DNA from: UBA4416 sp044340865
Lineage (GTDB): Bacteria; Bacteroidota; Bacteroidia; B-17B0; Aurantibacillaceae
NCBI GenBank assembly: GCA_044340865.1
Contig: JBIISW010000079.1
Coordinates: 1 to 11,759 of the forward strand
Direction: 5' to 3'
DNA length: 11,759 nucleotides
Shown piece after piece: positions 1-7,347 of this stretch. The translations under genes and the position numbers were made by a program. The notes under the pieces were generated by a model. That model saw nothing but the letters and a program-made list of their open reading frames with translations, made no database searches and was not told the DNA's origin. The stretch's first letter is position 1, and every line of letters starts with the position of its first letter.

Positions 1-937
1 CATTATCTACAAAATGTAATACTTTAGTTTGCGCGCCGCCACTGCAATGCACAAGTCCAGAAATGTTGTTTCCTAAAACAGTGATTAATTTTTTTACAAT
101 AGGTGCATAAGTGCGAGTAGGTGATAACACTAATTTACCAGCATCAATGGTTTCGTTTTTTAATGAACCATCACTATTTGTATAAGAAACTTCTATTTTA
201 TCAGTTGGTTTTAACTGGCCACAATACGTTACTTCTTTTGGTAAATTTCCATCATACGATTCAGGATATTTTTCTGCAATGTAATTGCTGAAGACATCAT
301 GGCGTGCACTAGTTAATCCATTACTTCCCATTCCACCATTGTATTCTGTTTCGTATGTTGCTTTACCAGATGATGATAAACCAACAATTACATCACCTGC
401 TTTAATAGTATGGTTAGAAATTACATCTGTTTTTTTCATTCGACAAACAACGGTACTGTCTACTATTAATGTACGAACTAAATCTCCCACATCAGCAGTT
501 TCTCCGCCAGTTGAATGAATATCAATGCCGTTATCTCTTAATGTTTGTAATACTTCTTCGGTTCCATTTATAATGGCTGAAATAACTTCTCCTGGTATTA
601 ATCCTTTATTTCTCCCAATAGTTGATGATAATAAAATATGATTAGTTGCACCAACACAAATTAAGTCATCACTATTCATAATTACTGCATCTTGTGCAAT
701 GCCTTTCCAAACACTTAAATCTCCAGTTTCTTTCCAATATACATAAGCTAACGACGATTTTGTTCCAGCGCCATCTGCATGCATAATAATGCAATGCTCA
801 TCACTTCCAGTTAAATAATCAGGAACGATTTTACAAAATGCTTGAGGAAATAATCCTTTATCAATAGTTGAAATGGCTTTGTGTACATCTTCTTTTGAAG
901 CTGAAACACCTCGTAAATTATATTTTAAATCAGACAT
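1..937 (-). CDS. purM: Phosphoribosylformylglycinamidine cyclo-ligase (AIR synthase), 3' end cut by window edge
   Basis: PurM closes the imidazole ring of formylglycinamidine ribonucleotide, using ATP, to give aminoimidazole ribonucleotide in cytosolic de novo purine synthesis. The 312 visible codons read MSDLKYNLRG at the start. They show the family's hallmarks: HADGAGTKSS (residues 53-62, nucleotide-binding loop), DAVIMNSDDLICVGA (83-97), GGETADVGD (144-152), the glycine-rich GLSSSGKATYETEYNGGMG (186-204) and SPTRTYAPI (272-280). Spacing and wording match the longer Bacteroidota form (about 390 residues from memory) better than the roughly 345-residue E. coli enzyme, so about 75 residues should lie beyond position 1. 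The ATG at 935-937 is 34 bases after the stop of the upstream BFN gene, so it is probably the distal gene of the etfB-etfA-bfn transcript. I see no separate promoter in the gap. No key motif is missing in the visible part. Confidence 0.96.
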   Translation of the reverse strand, partial: MSDLKYNLRGVSASKEDVHKAISTIDKGLFPQAFCKIVPDYLTGSDEHCIIMHADGAGTKSSLAYVYWKETGDLSVWKGIAQDAVIMNSDDLICVGATNHILLSSTIGRNKGLIPGEVISAIINGTEEVLQTLRDNGIDIHSTGGETADVGDLVRTLIVDSTVVCRMKKTDVISNHTIKAGDVIVGLSSSGKATYETEYNGGMGSNGLTSARHDVFSNYIAEKYPESYDGNLPKEVTYCGQLKPTDKIEVSYTNSDGSLKNETIDAGKLVLSPTRTYAPIVKKLITVLGNNISGLVHCSGGAQTKVLHFVDN

Positions 938-971
938 GAAGGATTCGTTTTGTAAACTAGAAAATTAATTT

Positions 972-1580
972 TTATGACTCTTTACGCGTATTGATTTCAT
1001 CTCTAATTTTAGAAGCCATTTCGTATTGCTCATTATCTAAAGCGGATTCAAGCATTTTTTTTAACTCCTCCGATGATTTTGTTTTGAATTCATTTTCTGA
1101 ATCTACACCATCTTCTTGCGTTGAATCAGAATCTGAAAATTGACTTAGATTTGGGATTGTTGCGTCATCTAAAACGATGCCAGAAGATTCCAAAATAAAT
1201 TCATAAGTAAATATAGGGCAATTAAAGCGCACAGCTATAGCTATGGCATCGCTAGTTCGAGCATCAATTTCAATATCTTTTGTTCCATCGGTACAAATTA
1301 ACTTGGCGTAAAAAATACCTTCCACTAAATTATAAATTAAAATTTCAATGACGTTAACGTTAAATGTTTCTGCAAACGATTTAAATAAATCGTGAGTAAG
1401 AGGTCGAGTAGGTTTCATTTTCTCAAGCTCTATAGCGATGGCTTGAGCCTCGAAACCACCAATAATTATTGGTAGTCTCCTTGAACCAGCACTTTCTCCC
1501 AGCACTAAAGCATACGCTCCACTTTGTGTTTGGCTATAAGATAAACCTACTATTTCTAATCTAACTTTTTTCATTTTCAT
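972..1580 (-). CDS. Bifunctional nuclease (BFN/DUF151) family protein with C-terminal UVR motif
   Basis: The N-terminal two thirds (about residues 3-140) is a BFN/DUF151 domain. Characteristic stretches are GAYALVLGE (21-29), RRLPIIIGGFEAQAIA (34-49), RPLTHDLF (59-66) and DARTSDAIAIAVR (106-118). An acidic, serine-rich linker (about 145-168) leads to a UVR-like helical hairpin at about 170-198, with LESALDNEQYEMASKIRDEI, as in the UvrB-UvrC contact motif. Family members are called bifunctional nucleases after a plant protein with DNase and RNase activity. In bacteria the role is poorly defined, so nuclease function here is family-based only. The start offers M1 or M3 (MKMKKVRLEI); either gives a complete domain. 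The gene lies 60 bases after etfA on the same strand, a neighbourhood I recall from Flavobacteria. The protein is predicted to be cytosolic, as no signal peptide is visible. Confidence 0.92.
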   Translation of the reverse strand: MKMKKVRLEIVGLSYSQTQSGAYALVLGESAGSRRLPIIIGGFEAQAIAIELEKMKPTRPLTHDLFKSFAETFNVNVIEILIYNLVEGIFYAKLICTDGTKDIEIDARTSDAIAIAVRFNCPIFTYEFILESSGIVLDDATIPNLSQFSDSDSTQEDGVDSENEFKTKSSEELKKMLESALDNEQYEMASKIRDEINTRKES

Positions 1581-1584
1581 TTTA

Positions 1585-1634
1585 ATTCAATTATTTGTTT
1601 TTATAAATTAAAAAACGAATAATTTAAATTGAAT
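1585..1634 (-). repeat. AT-rich imperfect inverted repeat between etfA and the BFN gene
   Basis: Read on the minus strand, ATTCAATT (1634-1627) is matched by AATTGAAT (1592-1585). Inside it, ATTCGTTTTT (1620-1611) pairs with AAAAACAAAT (1602-1593) with one C-A mismatch, around an 8-base loop and with a 6-base bulge (1626-1621) on one side. It fills most of the 60-base gap that begins with the tandem TAA stops of etfA. No T-run follows the 3' arm, so it is not a standard intrinsic terminator. It could be an RNA stability or processing element, or chance pairing in very AT-rich DNA. Confidence 0.4.
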
Positions 1635-1640
1635 GGGTTA

Positions 1641-2621
1641 TTAGTTTTGGTTCGCTTTAAATTTTTTAATGGCTTCAACTAATTTTGGAACAATGGTGAA
1701 TGCATCACCTAAAATACCATAATCTGCTGATTTAAAGAATGGTGCTTCTTTATCGCTATTGATAACAACAATTGTTTTACTGCCATTAACACCAGCTAAA
1801 TGCTGAATAGCTCCCGAAATACCAACAGCTATATATAAATTTGGTCTAATAGCAACACCTGTTTGCCCAACATGTTCATGATGCGGACGCCAGTGCATAT
1901 CTGCCACTGGACGAGAACACGCCGTTGTTGCTCTTAATTCATTAGCAAGTTCTTCAATCATTCCCCAGTTTTCTGGACCTTTCATTCCGCGGCCTGCAGA
2001 AACAACTAACTCTGCTTCTGGTAATGGAATCATACCACCAACATCATTTGATTTTTTTTCTTTCACGACTATTTTAGGACTTGAAAGATTTATATTAGAT
2101 GAAAAGTCTACAATTGTAGCTGTATTTTCGCCCAACTTTACAGGAAATGAATTTGGTAATAATGATATGATTTTTACATCACTATTGATGGAATAAACTG
2201 CAGTTGCTTTTCCTGAAAAAACATTTTTACTTACTTCAAGAGAATTGCCATTTATAGTTGGATAATCTACAGCGCCTGCTACTAATCCAGCTTTTAAACG
2301 AGCTGATAAACGTGGTGCAACAGCTTTACCTGTAATGTCAAATGAGAAAATAATAATTTTTGATCCTTCTGCCTTTGCGATTTGCTCAACAGTTGAACTT
2401 AATAACATGCTGTCTAATCCAGATAAAGAATCGTTAGTAACAGACACAATTTTTTTCGCTCCAGCTTTTCCCATTTCCTCCATTTGAGAAGAATCTGCAT
2501 TGATAGCAATGGCAGTAACCGTAGAGTTAGAAAGTTCAGCAATCTTCGCTCCGTAATTAATAGCTTCTAATGACGCTTTTTTTACTTTTCCTTTATTTAT
2601 TTCAGTATATACTAATATCAT
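1641..2621 (-). CDS. etfA: Electron transfer flavoprotein subunit alpha
   Basis: This is the FAD-carrying subunit (326 residues, a normal length) of the EtfAB heterodimer, which accepts electrons from acyl-CoA-type dehydrogenases and delivers them to the respiratory quinone pool. The N-terminal ETF domain covers about residues 1-185. The C-terminal FAD-binding domain begins near 203 with LVVSAGRGMKGPENWG and continues through CSRPVADMHW (235-244), EHVGQTG (249-255) and the ETF-alpha signature at 262-288 (LYIAVGISGAIQHLAG followed by VVIN). It ends with EAPFFKSADYGILGD (292-306). The signature has Val where the usual pattern shows Ala just before the final Ile-Asn, a conservative change. The ATG is 35 bases after the etfB stop, consistent with one etfBA transcript. 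The gene ends in tandem TAA codons. Confidence 0.97.
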   Translation of the reverse strand: MILVYTEINKGKVKKASLEAINYGAKIAELSNSTVTAIAINADSSQMEEMGKAGAKKIVSVTNDSLSGLDSMLLSSTVEQIAKAEGSKIIIFSFDITGKAVAPRLSARLKAGLVAGAVDYPTINGNSLEVSKNVFSGKATAVYSINSDVKIISLLPNSFPVKLGENTATIVDFSSNINLSSPKIVVKEKKSNDVGGMIPLPEAELVVSAGRGMKGPENWGMIEELANELRATTACSRPVADMHWRPHHEHVGQTGVAIRPNLYIAVGISGAIQHLAGVNGSKTIVVINSDKEAPFFKSADYGILGDAFTIVPKLVEAIKKFKANQN

Positions 2622-2656
2622 GATGATTTGTTTAAGTATGTTTTAGTTAAAATCAA

Positions 2657-3400
2657 TTAAATCACTTTTGCTTCTGTATGTAATAAATGAACTAATTCAT
2701 CTATGTTATTTTCATCAATCATTTTACAAGTTGTTCTACCTGCTGATAATGTGTATGATTTAATGTTGGTTAATTTATCATTTCCTGTTGCTGCAACAAC
2801 TGTTAATGGCTTAGTGCGGGCTCCCATAATACCTTTCATATTTGGAATACGTTGCTCGGCCATGCCTTTAGCGCAAGACACAACTAATGGCAATTCGCAT
2901 TCTACTACTTGAGTTCCGCCGTCTACATCATGTTCAATAGTAGCTTTATTTCCTTCTAAATCAAATTTTGTAGCTAATGATATCAATGGTAAATCCATAA
3001 ACCCAGCAATCATTGAACCAACCGAAGATCCATTATAACTGATTGTTTCTTTTCCGGTCATGATTAAATCATAATTATTTTCCTTTGCGAAAAGAGCAAT
3101 TTGTTCTGCTACAAAAAATGCATCAGGGCCTTCATTGTCTATTCTAACACCATCATCAACACCTAATGCAAACGCTTTACGAATAGTAGCATCACTATCT
3201 GCTAATCCAACGTGAATCACAGTAACTTTTTCAGCTTTTCCAGCTTCCTTTAATTCAAGAGCTCGAACAAGTGCATACCATTCGTCATATGGGTTTATAA
3301 TAAATTGTACGCCGGCACTATTAAATTCTGTATCGCCATTTGTAAAGGCTATTTTTGTAGTAGTATCAGGCACATTACTGATTGGAACTAAAATTTTCAT
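2657..3400 (-). CDS. etfB: Electron transfer flavoprotein subunit beta
   Basis: This is the partner of EtfA, 247 residues when started at the ATG at 3398-3400 (MKILVPISNVPDTTTK), which matches the usual N-terminus of Bacteroidota EtfB. In the family this subunit binds AMP structurally and contacts the dehydrogenase. Visible hallmarks are NPYDEWYALVRALELKE, the GKETISYNGSSVGSMIAGF stretch of the nucleotide-binding region, the beta-subunit signature around DGGTQVVECELPLVVSC, and EQRIPNMKGIMGARTKPL. A longer frame begins at 3442 with 14 extra residues (MPLFSKFANQKIKT). I reject that start because it lies inside the promoter at 3421-3450, so the codon would not be transcribed, and family members do not carry the extension. 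It is the first gene of the leftward operon and lies back to back with pdhB. Confidence 0.96.
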   Translation of the reverse strand: MKILVPISNVPDTTTKIAFTNGDTEFNSAGVQFIINPYDEWYALVRALELKEAGKAEKVTVIHVGLADSDATIRKAFALGVDDGVRIDNEGPDAFFVAEQIALFAKENNYDLIMTGKETISYNGSSVGSMIAGFMDLPLISLATKFDLEGNKATIEHDVDGGTQVVECELPLVVSCAKGMAEQRIPNMKGIMGARTKPLTVVAATGNDKLTNIKSYTLSAGRTTCKMIDENNIDELVHLLHTEAKVI

Positions 3401-3420
3401 GGTCTTAATTTTTTGGTTAG

Positions 3421-3450
3421 CAAATTTAGAAAATAAAGGCATTATTCAAA
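3421..3450 (-). promoter_or_regulatory. Bacteroidota-type promoter for the etfB-etfA-bfn-purM transcript
   Basis: Read on the minus strand, TTTG (3450-3447) is followed after 18 bases by TAAATTTG (3428-3421). This is an exact match to the Bacteroidota primary-sigma consensus TTTG-N(about 19)-TAnnTTTG. Transcription would start near 3413-3416, giving a leader of roughly 13-16 bases before the ATG at 3400, with no Shine-Dalgarno sequence, as is usual in this phylum. The position decides the etfB start codon. Confidence 0.75.
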
Positions 3451-3507
3451 CACTTTGGGCTTAAAAAAGCAGTATATATTTTTATTTTTTTATATACCCT
3501 TTTTTTT

Positions 3508-3515
3508 TACATTTG
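3508..3515 (+). promoter_or_regulatory. -7 box of the divergent pdhB promoter, next to a T9 tract
   Basis: TACATTTG at 3508-3515 is an exact TAnnTTTG match, 14 bases before the pdhB ATG, so the leader would be only about 8-10 bases. At the expected -33 spacing (about 3485-3488) the sequence is TTTT, not TTTG, within a very T-rich stretch. Nine consecutive T residues (3500-3508) run into the box. A second possible core upstream is TTTG at 3454-3457 with TATATTTT at 3475-3482 (17-base spacer, one mismatch). Which one is used cannot be told from sequence. Confidence 0.55.
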
Positions 3516-3529
3516 AAAGTTATAAGATT

Positions 3530-4513
<984 letters not shown>

Positions 4514-4539
4514 AAATAATAAGTAGTACTTAAAAATGA

Positions 4540-4563
4540 GGATTTAATTAAAATCCACTTTTT
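4540..4563 (+). terminator. Weak intrinsic terminator-like hairpin after pdhB
   Basis: GGATTT (4540-4545) and AAATCC (4551-4556) form a 6-bp stem around a 5-base loop, followed two bases later by five T residues (4559-4563). The stem has only two G-C pairs, so termination would be partial at best. It lies 26 bases after the pdhB stop and 14 bases before the nucleotidyltransferase ATG. I see no convincing promoter for the next gene in the gap, so read-through may supply it. Confidence 0.45.
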
Positions 4564-4577
4564 ATAAATATAGTTTT

Positions 4578-5588
4578 ATGAAGATAATTATTCCAATGGC
4601 AGGTAAAGGAAAGCGTATGCGCCCGCATACACTTACTGTTCCTAAACCGCTTATAAATGTTGCCGGTAAACCAATAGTGCAAAGGTTAGTAGAGGATATT
4701 ACGAAAGTATGTGGAGAAAAAGTAGATGAAATTGCATTTATTATTGGTTCAGATTTTGGAAAAGAAGTTGAAGCACATTTAATTAAAATTGCTGAAGAGC
4801 AAGGTGCTAAAGGAACCATATGTTATCAAGAAAAAGCGCTTGGAACAGCTCATGCCATTATGTGTGCAAAAGAGTCAATAACTGGAAAAACAGTTGTAGC
4901 CTTTGCAGACACGCTTTTTAAAGCTGACTTTGTGATGGATACTGAACAAGAAGGTGTTATCTGGGTGCAAGGAATTGAAGATCCAAGTCAGTTTGGCGTT
5001 GTAAAATTAAATGATGCAGGGGTTATTACTGATTTTATTGAAAAACCAACCACGTTTGTTAGCAATCTTGCTATCATCGGGATTTATTATTTTAAAGATG
5101 GAGACAACTTAAAAAAAGAGTTGCAATATTTATTAGATAATAATATTACTGAAAAAGGAGAATTTCAATTAACGAATGCTCTTGAAAACATGAAGCAAAA
5201 AGGCTTATTGTTTACACCAGGAAAAGTAACAGAATGGTTGGATTGCGGAAATAAAAATGCGACTGTTTATACAAATCAACGTGTATTAGAGTTTGAAAAT
5301 TCTAAACCATCACTTAAAGGAAATAATATTTCAAATAGTAACAGTTTAATAATTGAGCCTTGTTTTATTGGCAATAATGTGGTGTTAGAAAATTCAATTG
5401 TTGGCCCACACGTTTCAATAGGAGATGGCACTGTAGTAAAGGATGCTATTATTAAAAATTGTATCATTCAAAGTCATACTAAAATTAGTAAATCCATAAT
5501 AGAAAATAGTATGATTGGCGAAGGTGCAGAAATAAATGGTAAATCACTCGATTTAAGCGTAAGTGATTATACAACGATTAATCACTAA
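4578..5588 (+). CDS. Sugar-phosphate nucleotidyltransferase with left-handed beta-helix tail
   Basis: The N-terminal nucleotidyltransferase (GT-A/Rossmann-like) domain covers about residues 1-235. The signature loop GKGKRMRPHTLTVPKPL (9-25) binds the nucleotide, ALGTAHAI (87-94) resembles the base-recognition segment of this superfamily, FADTLF (109-114) carries the metal-binding Asp111, and EKP (155-157) and EWLDCGN (219-225) are typical sugar-1-phosphate contacts. From about 248 to 330 the sequence has the I-x-x-x-x-V hexapeptide rhythm of a left-handed beta helix (PCFIGNNVVLENSIVGPHVSIGDGTVV), as in GlmU and long RmlA-like enzymes. It should join a sugar 1-phosphate to a nucleoside triphosphate and release diphosphate, making precursors for envelope glycans. 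The exact sugar and nucleotide cannot be read from sequence. With 336 residues it matches Bacteroidota relatives. No other sugar genes adjoin; envelope genes follow 6 bases downstream. Confidence 0.88.
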   Translation: MKIIIPMAGKGKRMRPHTLTVPKPLINVAGKPIVQRLVEDITKVCGEKVDEIAFIIGSDFGKEVEAHLIKIAEEQGAKGTICYQEKALGTAHAIMCAKESITGKTVVAFADTLFKADFVMDTEQEGVIWVQGIEDPSQFGVVKLNDAGVITDFIEKPTTFVSNLAIIGIYYFKDGDNLKKELQYLLDNNITEKGEFQLTNALENMKQKGLLFTPGKVTEWLDCGNKNATVYTNQRVLEFENSKPSLKGNNISNSNSLIIEPCFIGNNVVLENSIVGPHVSIGDGTVVKDAIIKNCIIQSHTKISKSIIENSMIGEGAEINGKSLDLSVSDYTTINH

Positions 5589-5594
5589 TTTAAT

Positions 5595-7334
5595 TTGAAA
5601 TTATTTTTAAGATCATATTTTCATAGGTCACTACTTTTGCTTTTAGCTTTAGTTATTCTTCAGTGTTCACATTCTAAAAAAATTTCTTCAAATTCGAATC
5701 TTACTGCTCAAGCAATTGATTCAACAAAATTTACGTATTATTTTATAGAGGGTTGTAATGAGCGGATGAAGGGTAATTTAGAGATTGCAGAAAAACATTT
5801 TTACACATGTTTAAAAATCAATCCGAAAGACCCGGCTGTAAAATACGAGTTAGCAACTATTAAAAAAGTTAATAGTGAAAAAGAATTAGCACTTAAATAT
5901 AGTAAAGAATGTGCTTTAGCAGACGAGAAAAACGAATGGTATCAATTGCTTTACATTGACTGTTTGCATGCGATGAATCAGTTTGAGCAAGCCGCTCATG
6001 TATACAGTAAACTACAAAAGCAAAACCCATACCGCGTGGATTTTTATGAAGGAATGGCTAATGAATATATGTATGCTCATAATTACGACAAGGCTCTGCA
6101 TGTGTATGAGGATATGATTAGCAAATTTGGATCAAACGAAACATTTACATTAAATAAAATAAAACTATTAAAAGCATTGCATAAGAAAACAGAGGCGGAG
6201 TTAGAATTTCAGACATTAATTCAACTTCATCCCAAAGAGGTTAAATATTACACCTATTTGGCCGAGTTTTTTCAAGAAAACAATGAAAATGAAAAAGCAT
6301 GGAACATTTATAAAGATGTTTTAAAAATAGATTCATTAAATCCAATGATTCATTTAGCCATAGCAGATTATTATAAAAACAAAAACGATAAACAAAATTT
6401 TTTCAAGGAAATAAAAATTGCTTTTGAAAGTCCTGATTTAGCAATTGAAACAAAACAAAAAATATTGGCTTCTTATTATCAATTAACTGAAGAAAATCAA
6501 TCTTATAAACAAGAGGCAGACGAATTATGTAGCATTATGTTACGCGTTCATCCAAATGCACAAGAAGCACATACTATTTATGCAGATTTTTTATATAGGG
6601 ACCGAAAAATTAAAGAAGCAAAAGATGAATATGAGAAAGCGGTAGGTCTTGATAAAAGTAAATTCATTAATTGGAATCAACTCATGTATTTGGAAGCAGA
6701 ACTAAATGAAAATCTGCAATTAGAGAAGCATAGTTCTGAAGCGATGGAATTGTTTCCAACTCAATCAACGCCTTATTTTTTTAATGGCATTGCAAATATA
6801 CAATTGAAAAATTATGAAAAAGCCGCAAGTTCTTTTTCTGAAGGCATTGAGTTTGTTTATAATGATAACCCATTATTAACCCAATTTTATTATAATTTAG
6901 GCGATGCTTATCATTATATAAAAAATTACGAGAGATCAGATAAAGCATTTGAAAGTGCATTAAAAATTGAGGAGAATAATTCCTACGTTTTAAATAATTA
7001 CGCTTATTATTTATCATTACGAAAAAGTAATTTAGAAAAAGCAGAGAAACTATCTAGAAGAAGCAACGAAATCGAACCAAATAATAGATCTTATATAGAC
7101 ACCTATGGTTGGATTTTATTTCAATTAGAAAAGTATAAAGAAGCTGAAATTTGGCTCGCAAAAGCTTCAAAGATGGGTGCTAAAAATCCAGTTATTTTGG
7201 AGCATTATGGTGATGTGCTTTTTAAACTGAATAAAGTTGAAGATGCTTTGTATATTTGGAATGAAGCTAAGAAAGCAGGTAGTGGCTCAATACAGTTAGA
7301 AAAAAAGATTGCAGATAAAAGTTGGTATGAATAG
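5595..7334 (+). CDS. Large TPR-repeat lipoprotein (TTG start)
   Basis: This 579-residue protein has a basic N-terminus and a hydrophobic core (LLLLLALVILQC, 13-24) ending at Cys24, the likely lipid attachment site. Gln at -1 makes a weak lipobox. The rest, about 45-575, is helical repeats with TPR character, for example NLEIAEKHFYTCLKINP, NYDKALHVYEDMI, NYERSDKAFESALKIEEN and KYKEAEIWLAKASKMG. The C-terminal set, with NNYAYYLSL, then IDTYGWILFQL, then LEHYGDVLFKL, resembles TPR lipoproteins encoded next to lolB in Proteobacteria. The start is TTG at 5595: no in-frame ATG precedes the signal sequence, and the first internal ATG (about 5766) would remove it. The gene begins 6 bases after the nucleotidyltransferase stop and in the same frame. 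It is probably a periplasm-facing outer-membrane scaffold; the partner is unknown. Confidence 0.85.
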   Translation: MKLFLRSYFHRSLLLLLALVILQCSHSKKISSNSNLTAQAIDSTKFTYYFIEGCNERMKGNLEIAEKHFYTCLKINPKDPAVKYELATIKKVNSEKELALKYSKECALADEKNEWYQLLYIDCLHAMNQFEQAAHVYSKLQKQNPYRVDFYEGMANEYMYAHNYDKALHVYEDMISKFGSNETFTLNKIKLLKALHKKTEAELEFQTLIQLHPKEVKYYTYLAEFFQENNENEKAWNIYKDVLKIDSLNPMIHLAIADYYKNKNDKQNFFKEIKIAFESPDLAIETKQKILASYYQLTEENQSYKQEADELCSIMLRVHPNAQEAHTIYADFLYRDRKIKEAKDEYEKAVGLDKSKFINWNQLMYLEAELNENLQLEKHSSEAMELFPTQSTPYFFNGIANIQLKNYEKAASSFSEGIEFVYNDNPLLTQFYYNLGDAYHYIKNYERSDKAFESALKIEENNSYVLNNYAYYLSLRKSNLEKAEKLSRRSNEIEPNNRSYIDTYGWILFQLEKYKEAEIWLAKASKMGAKNPVILEHYGDVLFKLNKVEDALYIWNEAKKAGSGSIQLEKKIADKSWYE

Positions 7335-7347
7335 TATTAAAACAAAT

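Noticed and set aside
285..518. Plus-strand reading frame of 77 codons
   Set aside because: It is antisense to purM in the region coding the GGETAD and GLSSSGK motifs.
2703..2912. Plus-strand reading frame of 69 codons
   Set aside because: It is antisense to etfB, with no start signals and no recognisable protein features.
3401..3442. 14-residue extension of EtfB from the ATG at 3442
   Set aside because: The codon lies within the etfB promoter, and the MKILVPISNVPDTT start matches the family.
3455..3529. N-terminal extension of PdhB with a membrane-like segment
   Set aside because: It is created by AT-rich promoter DNA read in frame; the -7 box lies inside it and E1 beta proteins start at the MKTIEFREAL segment.
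4571..4578. TAGTTTTA as a -7 promoter box for the nucleotidyltransferase
   Set aside because: It overlaps the ATG, has a mismatch at the final G and has no TTTG at the -33 distance.
4578..7334. A natural fusion of the nucleotidyltransferase and TPR protein interrupted by one stop
   Set aside because: The second protein begins with its own lipoprotein signal peptide, which would make no sense inside a fusion.
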